Positions 1-7,562 are shown, counted from the first letter of the stretch. The stretch is DNA of 16,569 nucleotides from M3007 sp046160345 (GCA_046160345.1 JBJXGO010000344.1:1-16569), one strand, 5' to 3'. Program-made: numbers and translations. Notes: a model not told the origin generated them from the letters alone.

Positions 1-79
1 CCAAGTGCACAGCGGAGTGAGTGCCGCTGCTCAACAGCCCAACAAAATTGCATTTGGCGACAACACCAAGTGCGGCGGC

Positions 80-177
80 AAATCCTGTTCCAGTCCTGGG
101 CTTTCTTGTTGATACCAAGATAAGGCCTCGTCCAGTTCCGCTTATGCTTCCGGGTGGAGTTCAAGCTTGTAGGCCAT
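80..177 (-). pseudogene. Decayed ParE/RelE-like toxin gene, N-terminal part
   Basis: Read from the ATG at 177 the peptide begins MAYKLELHPEA, meets a TAA at 142-144, and continues in frame as AELDEALSWYQQESPGLEQD. This matches my memory of the N-terminus of ParE/RelE-family (plasmid stabilization) toxins, which act on ribosomes or gyrase. After about position 80 the similarity continues only after a one-base frame change and then fades. An in-frame stop, a frameshift and no C-terminus make it a dead gene. No convincing antitoxin precedes it: the short readable stretch upstream (about 240-165) has a basic lysine-rich end and stops just inside the toxin start. The family assignment rests on about 30 residues, so it is tentative. 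Confidence 0.4.
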
Positions 178-332
178 ACTTCTTTACGAGTTTGGCTTTC
201 ACACTTTTGGCAGATATAGCTGCCATCTTGCCGCTTCTAAGCTCATCCCGACGGCTTTATCTCAACATTTCGCTCCGCTGGCAAATAAAAAATGAGTCAC
301 AAACCTAAGTTCGCAACTCATTGATCATACAG

Positions 333-375
333 AGCGGAAAACGAGACTCGAACTCGCGACCCTCAGCTTGGGAAG
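333..375 (-). tRNA. tRNA-Gly(CCC) 3' fragment, probable attachment-site scar
   Basis: On the minus strand this is the 3' half of a glycine tRNA. It has an anticodon loop TTCCCAA (CCC at 372-370), a complete T-arm with a TTCGAGT loop closed by GCGAG/CTCGT, and an acceptor 3' strand TTTCCGC plus discriminator T. No CCA is encoded, as is common in this phylum. The 5' half is missing: upstream of the anticodon loop only the closing base pair of the anticodon stem can form, and no D-arm is present. A tRNA cut cleanly at the anticodon loop is the usual attR-type product of a tyrosine-recombinase element integrating into a tRNA gene. In that geometry the element lay on the higher-coordinate side. 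Confidence 0.75.
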
Positions 376-388
376 TGTCAAGCGACTG

Positions 389-400
389 ATAAGCGCTTAT
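389..400. repeat. 12-bp perfect palindrome over the stop codon of the FMN dehydrogenase gene
   Basis: ATAAGCGCTTAT is its own reverse complement and contains the TAA stop (397-399) of the gene to its right. It lies 13 bases from the tRNA-Gly fragment. On the minus strand, AAGCG and a downstream CGCTT also form a short inverted repeat. There is no T-tract, so it is not an obvious terminator. Its position at the junction would fit a recombinase core or arm site, but that is inference. Confidence 0.4.
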
Positions 401-1557
401 TTGCGTTTTTCCTGCACCAAATGCGCCCGCAAATCCCCCAACTTGCCGCAGCCGAGCTGCTCCATCACCTGCCTGAATTGAGTTTTCAGCACGGCGCAAA
501 CGTGTTCGCCGCCAGCCTCGCCCAGTGCCGCCACGCCGTACATGAACGACCTGCCGAGAAAAACAAAATCCGCCCCGCAAGCCAATGCCCTTGCCACGCC
601 CACGCCAGAGCGAACCCCGCTGTCCATCATGATTTTCAGGCGCCCCGAATATTGCCGGACAATGGGCAAGAGCGATTGAATGGCGGATTGGCCGGCGTCC
701 AACTGCCTGCCACCGTGGTTGGAAACGATGATGCCATCCATGCCTGTTTGGATGGCTACCTCAGCATCGTGCTCGCTGGCGACGCCCTTCATCACAAGCT
801 TGCCCTTCCAGATTTCCCGGATCGAGGTGATTTTTTCTTCGTTCAGCTTGCCCAAAAAATTTTGGTTCATGTACAAGCCCAGTTGTTTCATGTCTAAATT
901 CCCGGGCAGGTACTTTTTCATGGTGGCAAAATTGGGCTGCCCGTGGCGCAGGGTTTGGAGCGCCCAATTGGGCTTGGCGATGATTTGCAGCACGTTGCGC
1001 AGGCTCATTTTGGGAGGCACGACCAGCCCGTTTCGGATGTCCCGGGGGCGATACCCGAAGGCGGGAACGTCTATCAGGATGACCAGCACCTTGCAACCTG
1101 CCGCCTCCGCCCGGCGCAGCAGGTCGTCCCGCAGGGCATTTTCGGCAGGGTGATAAAGCTGGAACCAAAAATTACCGCCAGTCAATTCGCCAATCCGTTC
1201 GATGCTGGAAGTGCTCATCGTGCTTAGGACGAAAGGGATGTTGTGCCGCACGGAAGCTTTTGCCAAAATCTCCGCCGCATTGGGCCAAATCAAGCCTTGC
1301 AAACCAATGGGCGCCATGCCAAACGGCGCATCGTAAACGTGCCCGAACAGTTCGGTTCGTGTGTCGGCGGAAATATGCGGGCTGGTATAAAATGGCTTTA
1401 ATTCCACCTGTCGCAGTTCCGCCGTGTTTTTGTGCAGGTTCAGCTCTTCGTTGCAGCCGCCGTCGAGGTATTCGAAGGCAAAACGTGGAATACGCCTCCT
1501 TGCTCGCTGGCGCAAATCTTCGATGGAAGGGTAATTGGAATTGAAGACATCGTTCAT
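397..1557 (-). CDS. lldD: FMN-dependent alpha-hydroxy-acid dehydrogenase/oxidase (LldD/glycolate oxidase family)
   Basis: This 386-residue protein has the usual family length. It should oxidise an L-2-hydroxy acid to the 2-oxo acid using FMN. Visible landmarks are Tyr30 in EYLDGG, the flavin loop GMAPIGLQG (80-88), WFQLY (131-135), Lys257 in VMKGV, the active-site SNHGGRQLD (279-287, with base His281 and substrate Arg284), and the phosphate-binding region around MDSGVRSG (311-318). All catalytic residues known for glycolate oxidase are present. The position of glycolate oxidase Trp108 is Met114. It is the last gene of a group with the dioxygenase and aminotransferase upstream, 44 bases after the aminotransferase stop, across a perfect hairpin. 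Family members oxidise lactate, glycolate, mandelate or hydroxymandelate. The neighbours make an aromatic 2-hydroxy acid plausible, but the substrate cannot be read from the sequence. Confidence 0.9.
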   Translation of the reverse strand: MNDVFNSNYPSIEDLRQRARRRIPRFAFEYLDGGCNEELNLHKNTAELRQVELKPFYTSPHISADTRTELFGHVYDAPFGMAPIGLQGLIWPNAAEILAKASVRHNIPFVLSTMSTSSIERIGELTGGNFWFQLYHPAENALRDDLLRRAEAAGCKVLVILIDVPAFGYRPRDIRNGLVVPPKMSLRNVLQIIAKPNWALQTLRHGQPNFATMKKYLPGNLDMKQLGLYMNQNFLGKLNEEKITSIREIWKGKLVMKGVASEHDAEVAIQTGMDGIIVSNHGGRQLDAGQSAIQSLLPIVRQYSGRLKIMMDSGVRSGVGVARALACGADFVFLGRSFMYGVAALGEAGGEHVCAVLKTQFRQVMEQLGCGKLGDLRAHLVQEKRK

Positions 1558-1569
1558 TTAAAAATGGAT

Positions 1570-1602
1570 AACGTCGGCAGGGTTCTAAACCCTGCCGACG
1601 TT
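1570..1602. repeat. Perfect 15-bp inverted repeat between aminotransferase and FMN dehydrogenase genes
   Basis: AACGTCGGCAGGGTT (1570-1584) is followed by a 3-base loop and its exact reverse complement (1588-1602). One arm touches the aminotransferase stop codon (1602-1604). No T-run follows on the minus strand, so it is a strong RNA hairpin but not a typical intrinsic terminator. It could lower downstream expression or protect the upstream mRNA 3' end. From memory, GC-rich palindromes of this kind are dispersed in related genomes. Confidence 0.85.
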
Positions 1603-2903
1603 TAAAGATTGATTTTTGACTGCACAAATTGGCAGAGCCGAAATACGGCTTCTTTTATCTTCGACAATTCCACGTGGCTGAAAGCAAGCCTAATCTCATT
1701 TTCCCCGCCTTTTCCGTTGAGATAAAACATGGACATGGGGCAAAAAATAACCCCGAACCGCTTTGCGCACTCCATAACGTCGGCATCGGAAACCCTAAAA
1801 GGCAGTTGAAGGCTCAGAAAAAAACCACCCTGTGGGACGTTCCAGGTTATTTGGCTTTTGAATTTGCCTAAATATTCTTGCAGCGCCGCCACCAGCGCAT
1901 CCCTTTTGATGCGGCAGGCTTCCACTTTGGGAAAAATTAGGTTTTGAAAAGAAAAATCATTTTCAATCAGATAACCGCCCAATATCGCCTGGGTAATGGA
2001 AGGCGAATTGAGGGTGACGTAGCCCTTCAATTTTGTCATCTCATGGCTCAAGCTCACTTCCTGATTTCCAAGCTGGAATTTTTGACCTGCGACCAGACCT
2101 GCCAATCGAATGCCCGGGAACAAAACCTTGGAAAACGAGCCGATATAAATGGTTCGATTTTCCCGGTCGAGCGATTTTATGGCAGGGATTTTTTCGCCTT
2201 CGTAGCGGAAATAACCGTAGGCATTGTCTTCCAAAATATAGAAGTCGTGCTTTTTTGCATTTTCCAGCAAGACTTCCCTGGTTTCCAAAGACATGCACGA
2301 ACCGCTTGGATTTTGAAAGTCGGGAATCACGTACAGCAGCCGGATAGGTTTGTTGTTGGCATTGGCTACTGCTATTTTTTCCTCCAGTTCCTCCAAATCC
2401 AAATTTCCATTCCGAAAATGAACGGGCGCCAGGTCAAATCCTGCGATTTTCGGATAAAGACTGAACCCCGGATAAGTTGGGTTTTCAACGGCAATGGTGT
2501 GATAATCAGGATGACATAATGTGTGAAGCACTAAAAGCATGGCTTCCTGCGCACCGACGGTCACGATAATATCGGCAGGGTCAGCAACGATGCCTTCATC
2601 CTTGGCAAACAGGCGCGACAAATGCCCGGCGATAATCCCTTGCGCTTTGTTGTATTGCCCCAATTCTTCTAAAATAAAATCCCGGCTCTGCTGCGATGCT
2701 GCCATTTGCTGGCGGACGAAAACTTCCAATTTTCCCAGGCTATTTTGCAAATCAAAAAAACCGGCATCCGGGCGACCCGAAGCCAAAGAAATGGCTTGGG
2801 GAAAATTCATGGCGACCTCGTTTAAAAAGCGGGTTGCGTCGGAAGTTAAAGCCAACAAGTTGGGGTTTAAAGGGGGCCGTAAATGTGCATTCTGCCGACT
2901 CAT
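1602..2903 (-). CDS. PLP-dependent aminotransferase, class I/II
   Basis: This 433-residue fold-type-I aminotransferase resembles the 2-aminoadipate/MocR-catalytic group (LysN-like, HpgT-like). PLP-site features in order are GAQEAM (117-122), Asn198 in QNPSG, Asp226 in LEDNAY, Lys259 in GSFSK (the Schiff-base lysine), Arg266 in GIRLAG, and the C-terminal carboxylate-binding Arg405 in EIRLAF. There is no N-terminal GntR DNA-binding domain, so it is an enzyme and not a MocR regulator. It starts at ATG 2903, 27 bases after the dioxygenase stop. Likely amino donors and acceptors are aromatic: tyrosine/4-hydroxyphenylpyruvate, or an arylglyoxylate if the neighbours form a phenylglycine route. The family is sure; the substrate is inference. 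Confidence 0.88.
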   Translation of the reverse strand: MSRQNAHLRPPLNPNLLALTSDATRFLNEVAMNFPQAISLASGRPDAGFFDLQNSLGKLEVFVRQQMAASQQSRDFILEELGQYNKAQGIIAGHLSRLFAKDEGIVADPADIIVTVGAQEAMLLVLHTLCHPDYHTIAVENPTYPGFSLYPKIAGFDLAPVHFRNGNLDLEELEEKIAVANANNKPIRLLYVIPDFQNPSGSCMSLETREVLLENAKKHDFYILEDNAYGYFRYEGEKIPAIKSLDRENRTIYIGSFSKVLFPGIRLAGLVAGQKFQLGNQEVSLSHEMTKLKGYVTLNSPSITQAILGGYLIENDFSFQNLIFPKVEACRIKRDALVAALQEYLGKFKSQITWNVPQGGFFLSLQLPFRVSDADVMECAKRFGVIFCPMSMFYLNGKGGENEIRLAFSHVELSKIKEAVFRLCQFVQSKINL

Positions 2904-2930
2904 AATTTTTAATGGAAATTTTAGGGACGC

Positions 2931-4025
2931 TTAAACCAAATTCCCCCGCCGCATTTGCTCTCTTTCTACTGCCTCGAACAGAGCCTTAAAATTGCCTTTG
3001 CCAAAAGACTTGCAGCCGTTGCGTTGAATCACTTCGAGAAAAAGTGTCGGTCTTGGCTGTACGGGTTTGGTGAAAATTTGCATCAGGTAGCCTTCCTCAT
3101 CCCTGTCCGCCAGGATTCTCAAATCTTGCAGCATGGCCATTTCCTCCTTTATTTCACCAATTCGGTCACCAATTCCATCATAATAATCATCGGGCACGTG
3201 CAGAAACTCCACGCCCCGGCTTTTTAAACTGGCAACCGTTTCGAGGATTTCATCGGTGGCAAATGCCAGATGTTGAACGCCCGCCGAGCCATAATAACCC
3301 AAGTATTCGTCTATTTGAGATTTTCGCTTCCCACGGGCAGGCTCGCAAATGGAGAATTTGATGCGCCCGTTTCCATTGCCCAATATCTTGTTCATCAGAG
3401 CGGTATATTCGGTGGAGGCTTCCGTGTCGTCCATGGAGAAAATTTGATTGAAACCTAGGATATTGTCGTAATAATTCGTCCATTTTTCCAGCGTCCCCAA
3501 TTCTACCGCCAAAGCCATGTGGTCAATATCTTTCAAACCTGCGGGCTTTACCTGAAACTGGGGTTTCCACTTTTCATAGCCAGGCAGAAAAACGCCTCGA
3601 TAATCTTTTCTTTCCACAAAAAGATGTTTGACATCGCCCAAAGCATCAATACCGGATAGGGTGACGTTGCCAAAATCATCCTTCAATATCATCGGCGACA
3701 GGAAAGAGTTTGCCCCCCGCCGCAGGGTTTCTTCATGCGCCAGCGTAGCATCCTGTGTGGTCAGGGCGATGCGGCTGATGCCGTCTCCATGTTTGTCAAT
3801 ATGCTGCCCTATTTCGGTGCCGCTCAACAATGGCGAGGTCAACACCAATTGAATATTGCCTTGCTGCAAAACGTAGGACTCGCGGTCTTTTTGCCCTGTT
3901 TCCAAGCCCGCAAAAGCCAATGGCTGGAAGCCGAAAGCAGCCATGTAATAATAGGCAGCCTGCTTGGCATTGACCACGTACAATTCAACAAAATCAATCC
4001 CGGAGAGGGATAATACATCATTCAT
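2931..4025 (-). CDS. hppD: 4-hydroxyphenylpyruvate dioxygenase family enzyme with altered substrate pocket
   Basis: This 364-residue Fe(II)/2-oxo-acid dioxygenase has two vicinal-oxygen-chelate domains. Iron ligands are His169 (IDHM), His252 (VQHL) and Glu331 (FLEVI), spaced exactly as His187/His270/Glu349 of the Streptomyces avermitilis HPPD. Gln251, Gln316, Phe318, Phe329 and the C-terminal FGKGNF with Phe346 (equivalent of Phe364, which is Ile in hydroxymandelate synthase) favour HPPD, which converts 4-hydroxyphenylpyruvate to homogentisate. Three pocket residues deviate: the equivalents of Ser230, Pro243 and Asn245 are Asn212, Ser225 and Cys227. The gene lies 44 bases after a peptide-type exporter gene and 27 before the aminotransferase gene, so it probably belongs to one operon. 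HPPD is the safe family call. A different 2-oxo acid, or a hydroxymandelate-type product, is possible. Confidence 0.88.
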   Translation of the reverse strand: MNDVLSLSGIDFVELYVVNAKQAAYYYMAAFGFQPLAFAGLETGQKDRESYVLQQGNIQLVLTSPLLSGTEIGQHIDKHGDGISRIALTTQDATLAHEETLRRGANSFLSPMILKDDFGNVTLSGIDALGDVKHLFVERKDYRGVFLPGYEKWKPQFQVKPAGLKDIDHMALAVELGTLEKWTNYYDNILGFNQIFSMDDTEASTEYTALMNKILGNGNGRIKFSICEPARGKRKSQIDEYLGYYGSAGVQHLAFATDEILETVASLKSRGVEFLHVPDDYYDGIGDRIGEIKEEMAMLQDLRILADRDEEGYLMQIFTKPVQPRPTLFLEVIQRNGCKSFGKGNFKALFEAVEREQMRRGNLV

Positions 4026-4069
4026 CGGCTTAAAAATTAAAATTATGATTTAGCGATTGTTTGCGTTTT

Positions 4070-5794
4070 TCAGAAATCAACAGGCACATGGTGCTTGCTA
4101 TCGTTTCTCCATTTCATGATTTCCGCTTTGCTGTATTCAAAAAACTGCCCGTCACGCACCTGCAAAACCCGGTCGCCGACATGCCAGTATTCCTTGTCGT
4201 GCGAGACGACAAAAACGGTTGTTCCACGACTTTTTAATTCTGATAGAATATCATAATAGTAGGTATCCCGATATTCAGGGTCGAGGTCGGCGGCGACTTC
4301 GTCAAAAATGCACATGTCCCTGCCTTCGAGTATGCAGACGGCCAAAGCGAGGCGTTTTCGCTGCCCGCTGGACAACTTGGTGGTGGTGAACCGGCCGTTT
4401 TTAAAGACGATTTTGTCTGAGGGCAGCCCCATTTTTAGCAATAGTTCATTCACGCTTTTTTCGGAGATGCCTTCCTGCCCGTACAAAGCATCGAAAAGAT
4501 AAAAATCCGTAAAAATCAAGGAGAACATCTCCCGGTATTCCTCGTAATTGGCGGGTTGCAGCAGGGTGCCGGGATATCCGTTTTCCAAATCCCGGTCCAT
4601 ATAAATCTTGCCCTGTTTCGGTAAATAAAGCCCGGTCAACATTCTCAGGAAAGTGGTTTTGCCGGAGCCGTTGTTGCCCGTAACAAAAATAATTTCCCCT
4701 TTTTCAAAGGAAAGGTTCATCGGGCCTATTTTAAAACCTGTGCCCGCAGCCGTTTTTTCATATTCATAGACCAAGCCTTCCAAGTGGATGTTTTTTTCAA
4801 ATGACAACTTCGGGGAGAGTTCGCCGGCGAGGGGTTTCCAATTTTCAACTTCCTGTTTGCTGTGCAGCAAATCCAATTGTTTTTCCAGCGCCAATATGTT
4901 GAACGCCGCATTATTGGCTATGGAAAAATTGGCGCTTGCATTCAAAATCGCTTCAAAAGGCCCCACGATGAAAAGGATGGTGGCCGTGATTTTTATCAAA
5001 ACATCCACATGCGCTTCATAATAAAGCGGCAAAATGAAAACAATGAGTGCCAGCATGGCAAACAAAAACCCTTGCCCCATGACCAAATTGACGTTGTACA
5101 GTTTGAAAATCCCGATCCTTAACCGTGTTTTCTCCCTGTTGATATTAACGTAATCGCGATACGCGCCGTCGCTTTTCTTTTGATTGACCCTTATTTCCTT
5201 GAAGCCTGCCACTATTTGATTGAACCTTTCAAAAAACACGGTTTCCTTAATGGATTGCACTTTCCAGTCGTTGGTATAGGCATTCAAGTCTTTGAGAAAA
5301 TTCAGCACGCCCAAGCCAATGCCGCCAATCACGAGCAACAGGGAGAGATAGGAAATAACCCCGATGTAAATCAGCATAAAGAAGATCATAAAAGCCGCCT
5401 GGACATTCCACACGATGGAGACTGCCATGTTTGAAATGTCGAGCGCATCCTGCGTGATTCGTGCATAAATATTGGGCAGCCCGACTTTGTCGAGGGTCGC
5501 CAAATCTGACTTTCGGATCTTATCGGCAATGCGGCAGCGAACCCGAAACACAACGGTTTCCAAAATGGTGATGGCCCTTGCCTGATTGTATTTTTTTGCC
5601 AGAAGATAGGTTGTGACACTTAATGCGTACAGGAAAAAGAATTTTTTATTCAGCGCCTCATTATTCAGGTTCTCTGCTGCGTTGTTAATCACCTCAATAA
5701 TCAAGATATTCGCTAAACCTGCCAATGAAATCAAGCCAATCAGCTTGTTCCTGAACGGCTTCAATTCCGGGCTTATGAGTCGTAACAATTCCAT
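4070..5794 (-). CDS. Cyclic-peptide-export type ABC transporter, fused membrane and ATPase domains
   Basis: This 574-residue half-transporter resembles the SyrD/PvdE family, whose members export lipopeptides, pyoverdine precursors or other peptides. Hydrophobic segments lie around residues 17-35, 50-66, 125-170, 235-258 and 262-285. The nucleotide-binding domain follows: Walker A GNNGSGKTT (373-381), signature LSSGQRKR (474-481), Walker B CIFDE (495-499), D-loop DLDP, and switch His532 in VVSHD. All ATPase motifs are intact. A homodimer in the inner membrane is expected. A mutilated paralogue lies at 10099-10638. It is the first gene of the tight group with dioxygenase, aminotransferase and FMN dehydrogenase. 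That placement suggests it exports something made from their product, although no peptide synthetase is in the window. Confidence 0.88.
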   Translation of the reverse strand: MELLRLISPELKPFRNKLIGLISLAGLANILIIEVINNAAENLNNEALNKKFFFLYALSVTTYLLAKKYNQARAITILETVVFRVRCRIADKIRKSDLATLDKVGLPNIYARITQDALDISNMAVSIVWNVQAAFMIFFMLIYIGVISYLSLLLVIGGIGLGVLNFLKDLNAYTNDWKVQSIKETVFFERFNQIVAGFKEIRVNQKKSDGAYRDYVNINREKTRLRIGIFKLYNVNLVMGQGFLFAMLALIVFILPLYYEAHVDVLIKITATILFIVGPFEAILNASANFSIANNAAFNILALEKQLDLLHSKQEVENWKPLAGELSPKLSFEKNIHLEGLVYEYEKTAAGTGFKIGPMNLSFEKGEIIFVTGNNGSGKTTFLRMLTGLYLPKQGKIYMDRDLENGYPGTLLQPANYEEYREMFSLIFTDFYLFDALYGQEGISEKSVNELLLKMGLPSDKIVFKNGRFTTTKLSSGQRKRLALAVCILEGRDMCIFDEVAADLDPEYRDTYYYDILSELKSRGTTVFVVSHDKEYWHVGDRVLQVRDGQFFEYSKAEIMKWRNDSKHHVPVDF

Positions 5795-5840
5795 TTGCTT
5801 ACAAGATTTTCGTAGCTGAGTACCTCGGTTCCCGCTCCGG

Positions 5841-6047
5841 TTAAAGTTCCGGGGATTCTTGTTCTTGTTGAATTACTTTTCTCTTGATTTTTCTCTTGTC
5901 ATACAGGCTGACAAAAATGGCGGTAAGCAGTGGCGTGATAATAACGGAGAGTATCAGCGCGCCGACAAACCCCAAGCGGGAACGGCTTGCAGCAAAAGCC
6001 ACCAGCAAGCAGAAAAGAAGGTAAATGAGTATGAATAGAAAAAACAT
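5841..6047 (-). CDS. Small two-helix membrane protein
   Basis: The protein has 68 residues. Helix one covers about residues 2-19 and is very rich in Phe, Leu and Ile. A short loop with SRSRLGF follows, then helix two from about 27 to 47, which contains a TPLL motif. The tail is strongly basic (DKRKIKRK) and then acidic. The layout resembles many short uncharacterised Bacteroidota membrane proteins. I recognise no function. It sits 60 bases after the DUF697/HhH gene and 46 before the exporter gene, all on the same strand, so it may be co-transcribed with either. Confidence 0.65.
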   Translation of the reverse strand: MFFLFILIYLLFCLLVAFAASRSRLGFVGALILSVIITPLLTAIFVSLYDKRKIKRKVIQQEQESPEL

Positions 6048-6107
6048 GGCTCGAAATGATTGAGTTGTTCAAGGATAAAGGAGGGATGGCAAGAGTGCCC
6101 GCTTGGA

Positions 6108-6965
6108 TTACGCCGGTTCCTTGCCGCCAATCAGTTTATCATGTAATGCTTTCAAACCCTTCAGGTCGCCCTTCACGGCCAGCCTTGCCTGCCGAGGCCA
6201 GGTCTCCGGCGTCGCGAGGTTAAAATTGCCTTTTGCATTTTTCAGGATGGATTTGATTTGCTCCACGCTTGCCTGCGCCAATTCCTGGAGGCTGGTGATG
6301 CCGCCCGCTTTGAGCGCGGCGGCAATCTTGGCGCCGATGCCCTCCACGATTTGCAGGTTGTCCGGGTCAATGGCTGGTTGCGGTTGCCGGCTAAGGGCGG
6401 CGACCTGCTTTTGAAGGGCAAGTATTTTAGCGTGAAGGGCTTTGTTTTTCTCCAAAGGATCGCCGGTATCCATCGAGCCATCCGATTTCCCTATAATGCT
6501 GGTTGCCTCGTTTTTCAGATCAGCCACCACTTTTTTGCCTTTTTCAAGTTGTTGTTTGAAAAACTCCTTCGATTGCTCCGCATCGAAATCGAGCAGGGTG
6601 CCGCCTTGCTCGAAGTGCCGGATGAACACCTTGCCCAAGGCGTAAGTAGCCGCAGCGCCGACAACCGCTGCAGAAGCCCCGCCGAAGAACGTGCCCAAGC
6701 CCGGCACGAACTTGAACAGCCCCACCGCCGCCGCGTTGCCCACCAAAACGGTAATCATGGACGTGACCCTATGCTCCTTGAACTCCACGTCATAGACCCG
6801 TGCAAGGTCTCTGACCATGTAAACCTGTACGCCCAACAGGACGGCAGCATCCAGCATCGGGAGGGGAATCAGCCCCGTTCCCGCGCCGTACAGCGTCCGC
6901 TGAAGGATGATTTTGTCGGCTTGTTCCTGGCGCTCCGATTTTGTGGTTTCAGCAGTGTCCGTCAT
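6108..6965 (-). CDS. DUF697-like membrane protein with C-terminal helix-hairpin-helix domain
   Basis: This 285-residue protein has two parts. Residues 15-150 match the DUF697 (YcjF-like, GTPase-associated) family, with two hydrophobic stretches (about 26-52 and 68-110) separated by VEFKEH, then GKVFIRHFEQGGTLLDFD. Residues 198-280 form a helix-hairpin-helix unit, IVEGIGAKIAAAL, followed by TPETWPRQA, as in small H3TH-type proteins (COG3743-like). A Lys/Gln-rich linker (about 165-195) is probably coiled coil. I start at ATG 6965, four bases after the stop of the preceding gene, because similarity to the paralogue begins just after it; a longer upstream extension would overlap that gene. Function unknown. 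The HhH part may bind nucleic acid or mediate protein contacts at the membrane. Confidence 0.8.
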   Translation of the reverse strand: MTDTAETTKSERQEQADKIILQRTLYGAGTGLIPLPMLDAAVLLGVQVYMVRDLARVYDVEFKEHRVTSMITVLVGNAAAVGLFKFVPGLGTFFGGASAAVVGAAATYALGKVFIRHFEQGGTLLDFDAEQSKEFFKQQLEKGKKVVADLKNEATSIIGKSDGSMDTGDPLEKNKALHAKILALQKQVAALSRQPQPAIDPDNLQIVEGIGAKIAAALKAGGITSLQELAQASVEQIKSILKNAKGNFNLATPETWPRQARLAVKGDLKGLKALHDKLIGGKEPA

Positions 6966-6969
6966 TTTC

Positions 6970-7527
6970 CTATTGCTTCTTTTTGTTGGTGAACAGGTTG
7001 CCCATGAAACCTTGCTTTTCTTTGGCAACTTCTTCTTCCACATCGGAGACGTCGGAAACGAACATGCGCCCCGCCTCGAATTCTTTTTTAAAGTATTCCC
7101 GCGATTTCACCGGGTCGAAGTCCAGCAGGGTGCCGCCCTGGTCGAAGTGCTGGGTGAAGACCTTGCCCAGGGCATAGGTGGCGGAGCCGCCCGTTGCCGC
7201 GCCGGTCACGCTTCCAATGATGGAGCCAACACCCGGAATCGCCTTGATGATGCTGGCGGCGCCAATCGAGCCAACCAGCGAGCCAACGATGGACTTCACC
7301 AGGTTCTCCTTGAACTCGACGTGATACGCTTTGGAAATGGAGCCTATCATCGTCAATTGAATGCCCAGGAGCAGGGCGGCGTCCAAAATGGGGAAGGGGA
7401 GCAAGCCCGCTCCCGCCGCATAAAGCGTGTGCCGCTTGACGATGCGGTCGGCTTGTTGCTTCAGTTCTTCCGTTGATTTTAGCACCGCTTCGGTGGAGGC
7501 TCCGTCGAGTTGAGTTGCTTTTGCCAT
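6970..7527 (-). CDS. DUF697-like membrane protein
   Basis: This 185-residue protein is a clear paralogue of the next gene. Both share QADRIV/QADKII, LYxAGxGLxPxPxLDAAxLLG, VEFKE, TYALGKVF and HFxQGGTLLDFD. Two hydrophobic glycine-rich segments (about 36-60 and 72-118) probably enter the membrane. The C-terminus is charged and lacks the helix-hairpin-helix unit. I start at ATG 7527 (MAKATQLDG); an upstream ATG at 7590 would translate through the large hairpin and gives an unrelated leader. Its stop is four bases before the next start, so translational coupling is likely. The family is uncharacterised; YcjF-type members sit beside membrane GTPases, but no GTPase gene is here. Confidence 0.8.
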   Translation of the reverse strand: MAKATQLDGASTEAVLKSTEELKQQADRIVKRHTLYAAGAGLLPFPILDAALLLGIQLTMIGSISKAYHVEFKENLVKSIVGSLVGSIGAASIIKAIPGVGSIIGSVTGAATGGSATYALGKVFTQHFDQGGTLLDFDPVKSREYFKKEFEAGRMFVSDVSDVEEEVAKEKQGFMGNLFTNKKKQ

Positions 7528-7562
7528 TTTTGAAATGTTTTTATCGTGATGAAATGAAAGTG

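Noticed and set aside
21..308. Plus-strand open frame of 95 codons at the left edge
   Set aside because: It has no family resemblance, and the minus strand of the same DNA reads as a toxin-gene remnant.
389..400. Palindrome after the FMN dehydrogenase gene as a transcription terminator
   Set aside because: Only six base pairs, no loop and no T-run; kept as a palindrome only.
2931..4025. Direct assignment of the dioxygenase as hydroxymandelate synthase
   Set aside because: The C-terminal FGKGNF Phe and most second-shell residues are those of HPPD, so the family name was kept as HPPD with the deviation noted.
6258..6992. Long plus-strand open frame (244 codons) opposite the DUF697/HhH gene
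   Set aside because: It is antisense to a well-supported gene, has no recognisable domain, and fits the long shadow frames expected in GC-rich coding DNA. The same applies to plus-strand frames at 1944-2519, 421-897 and 15905-16411.
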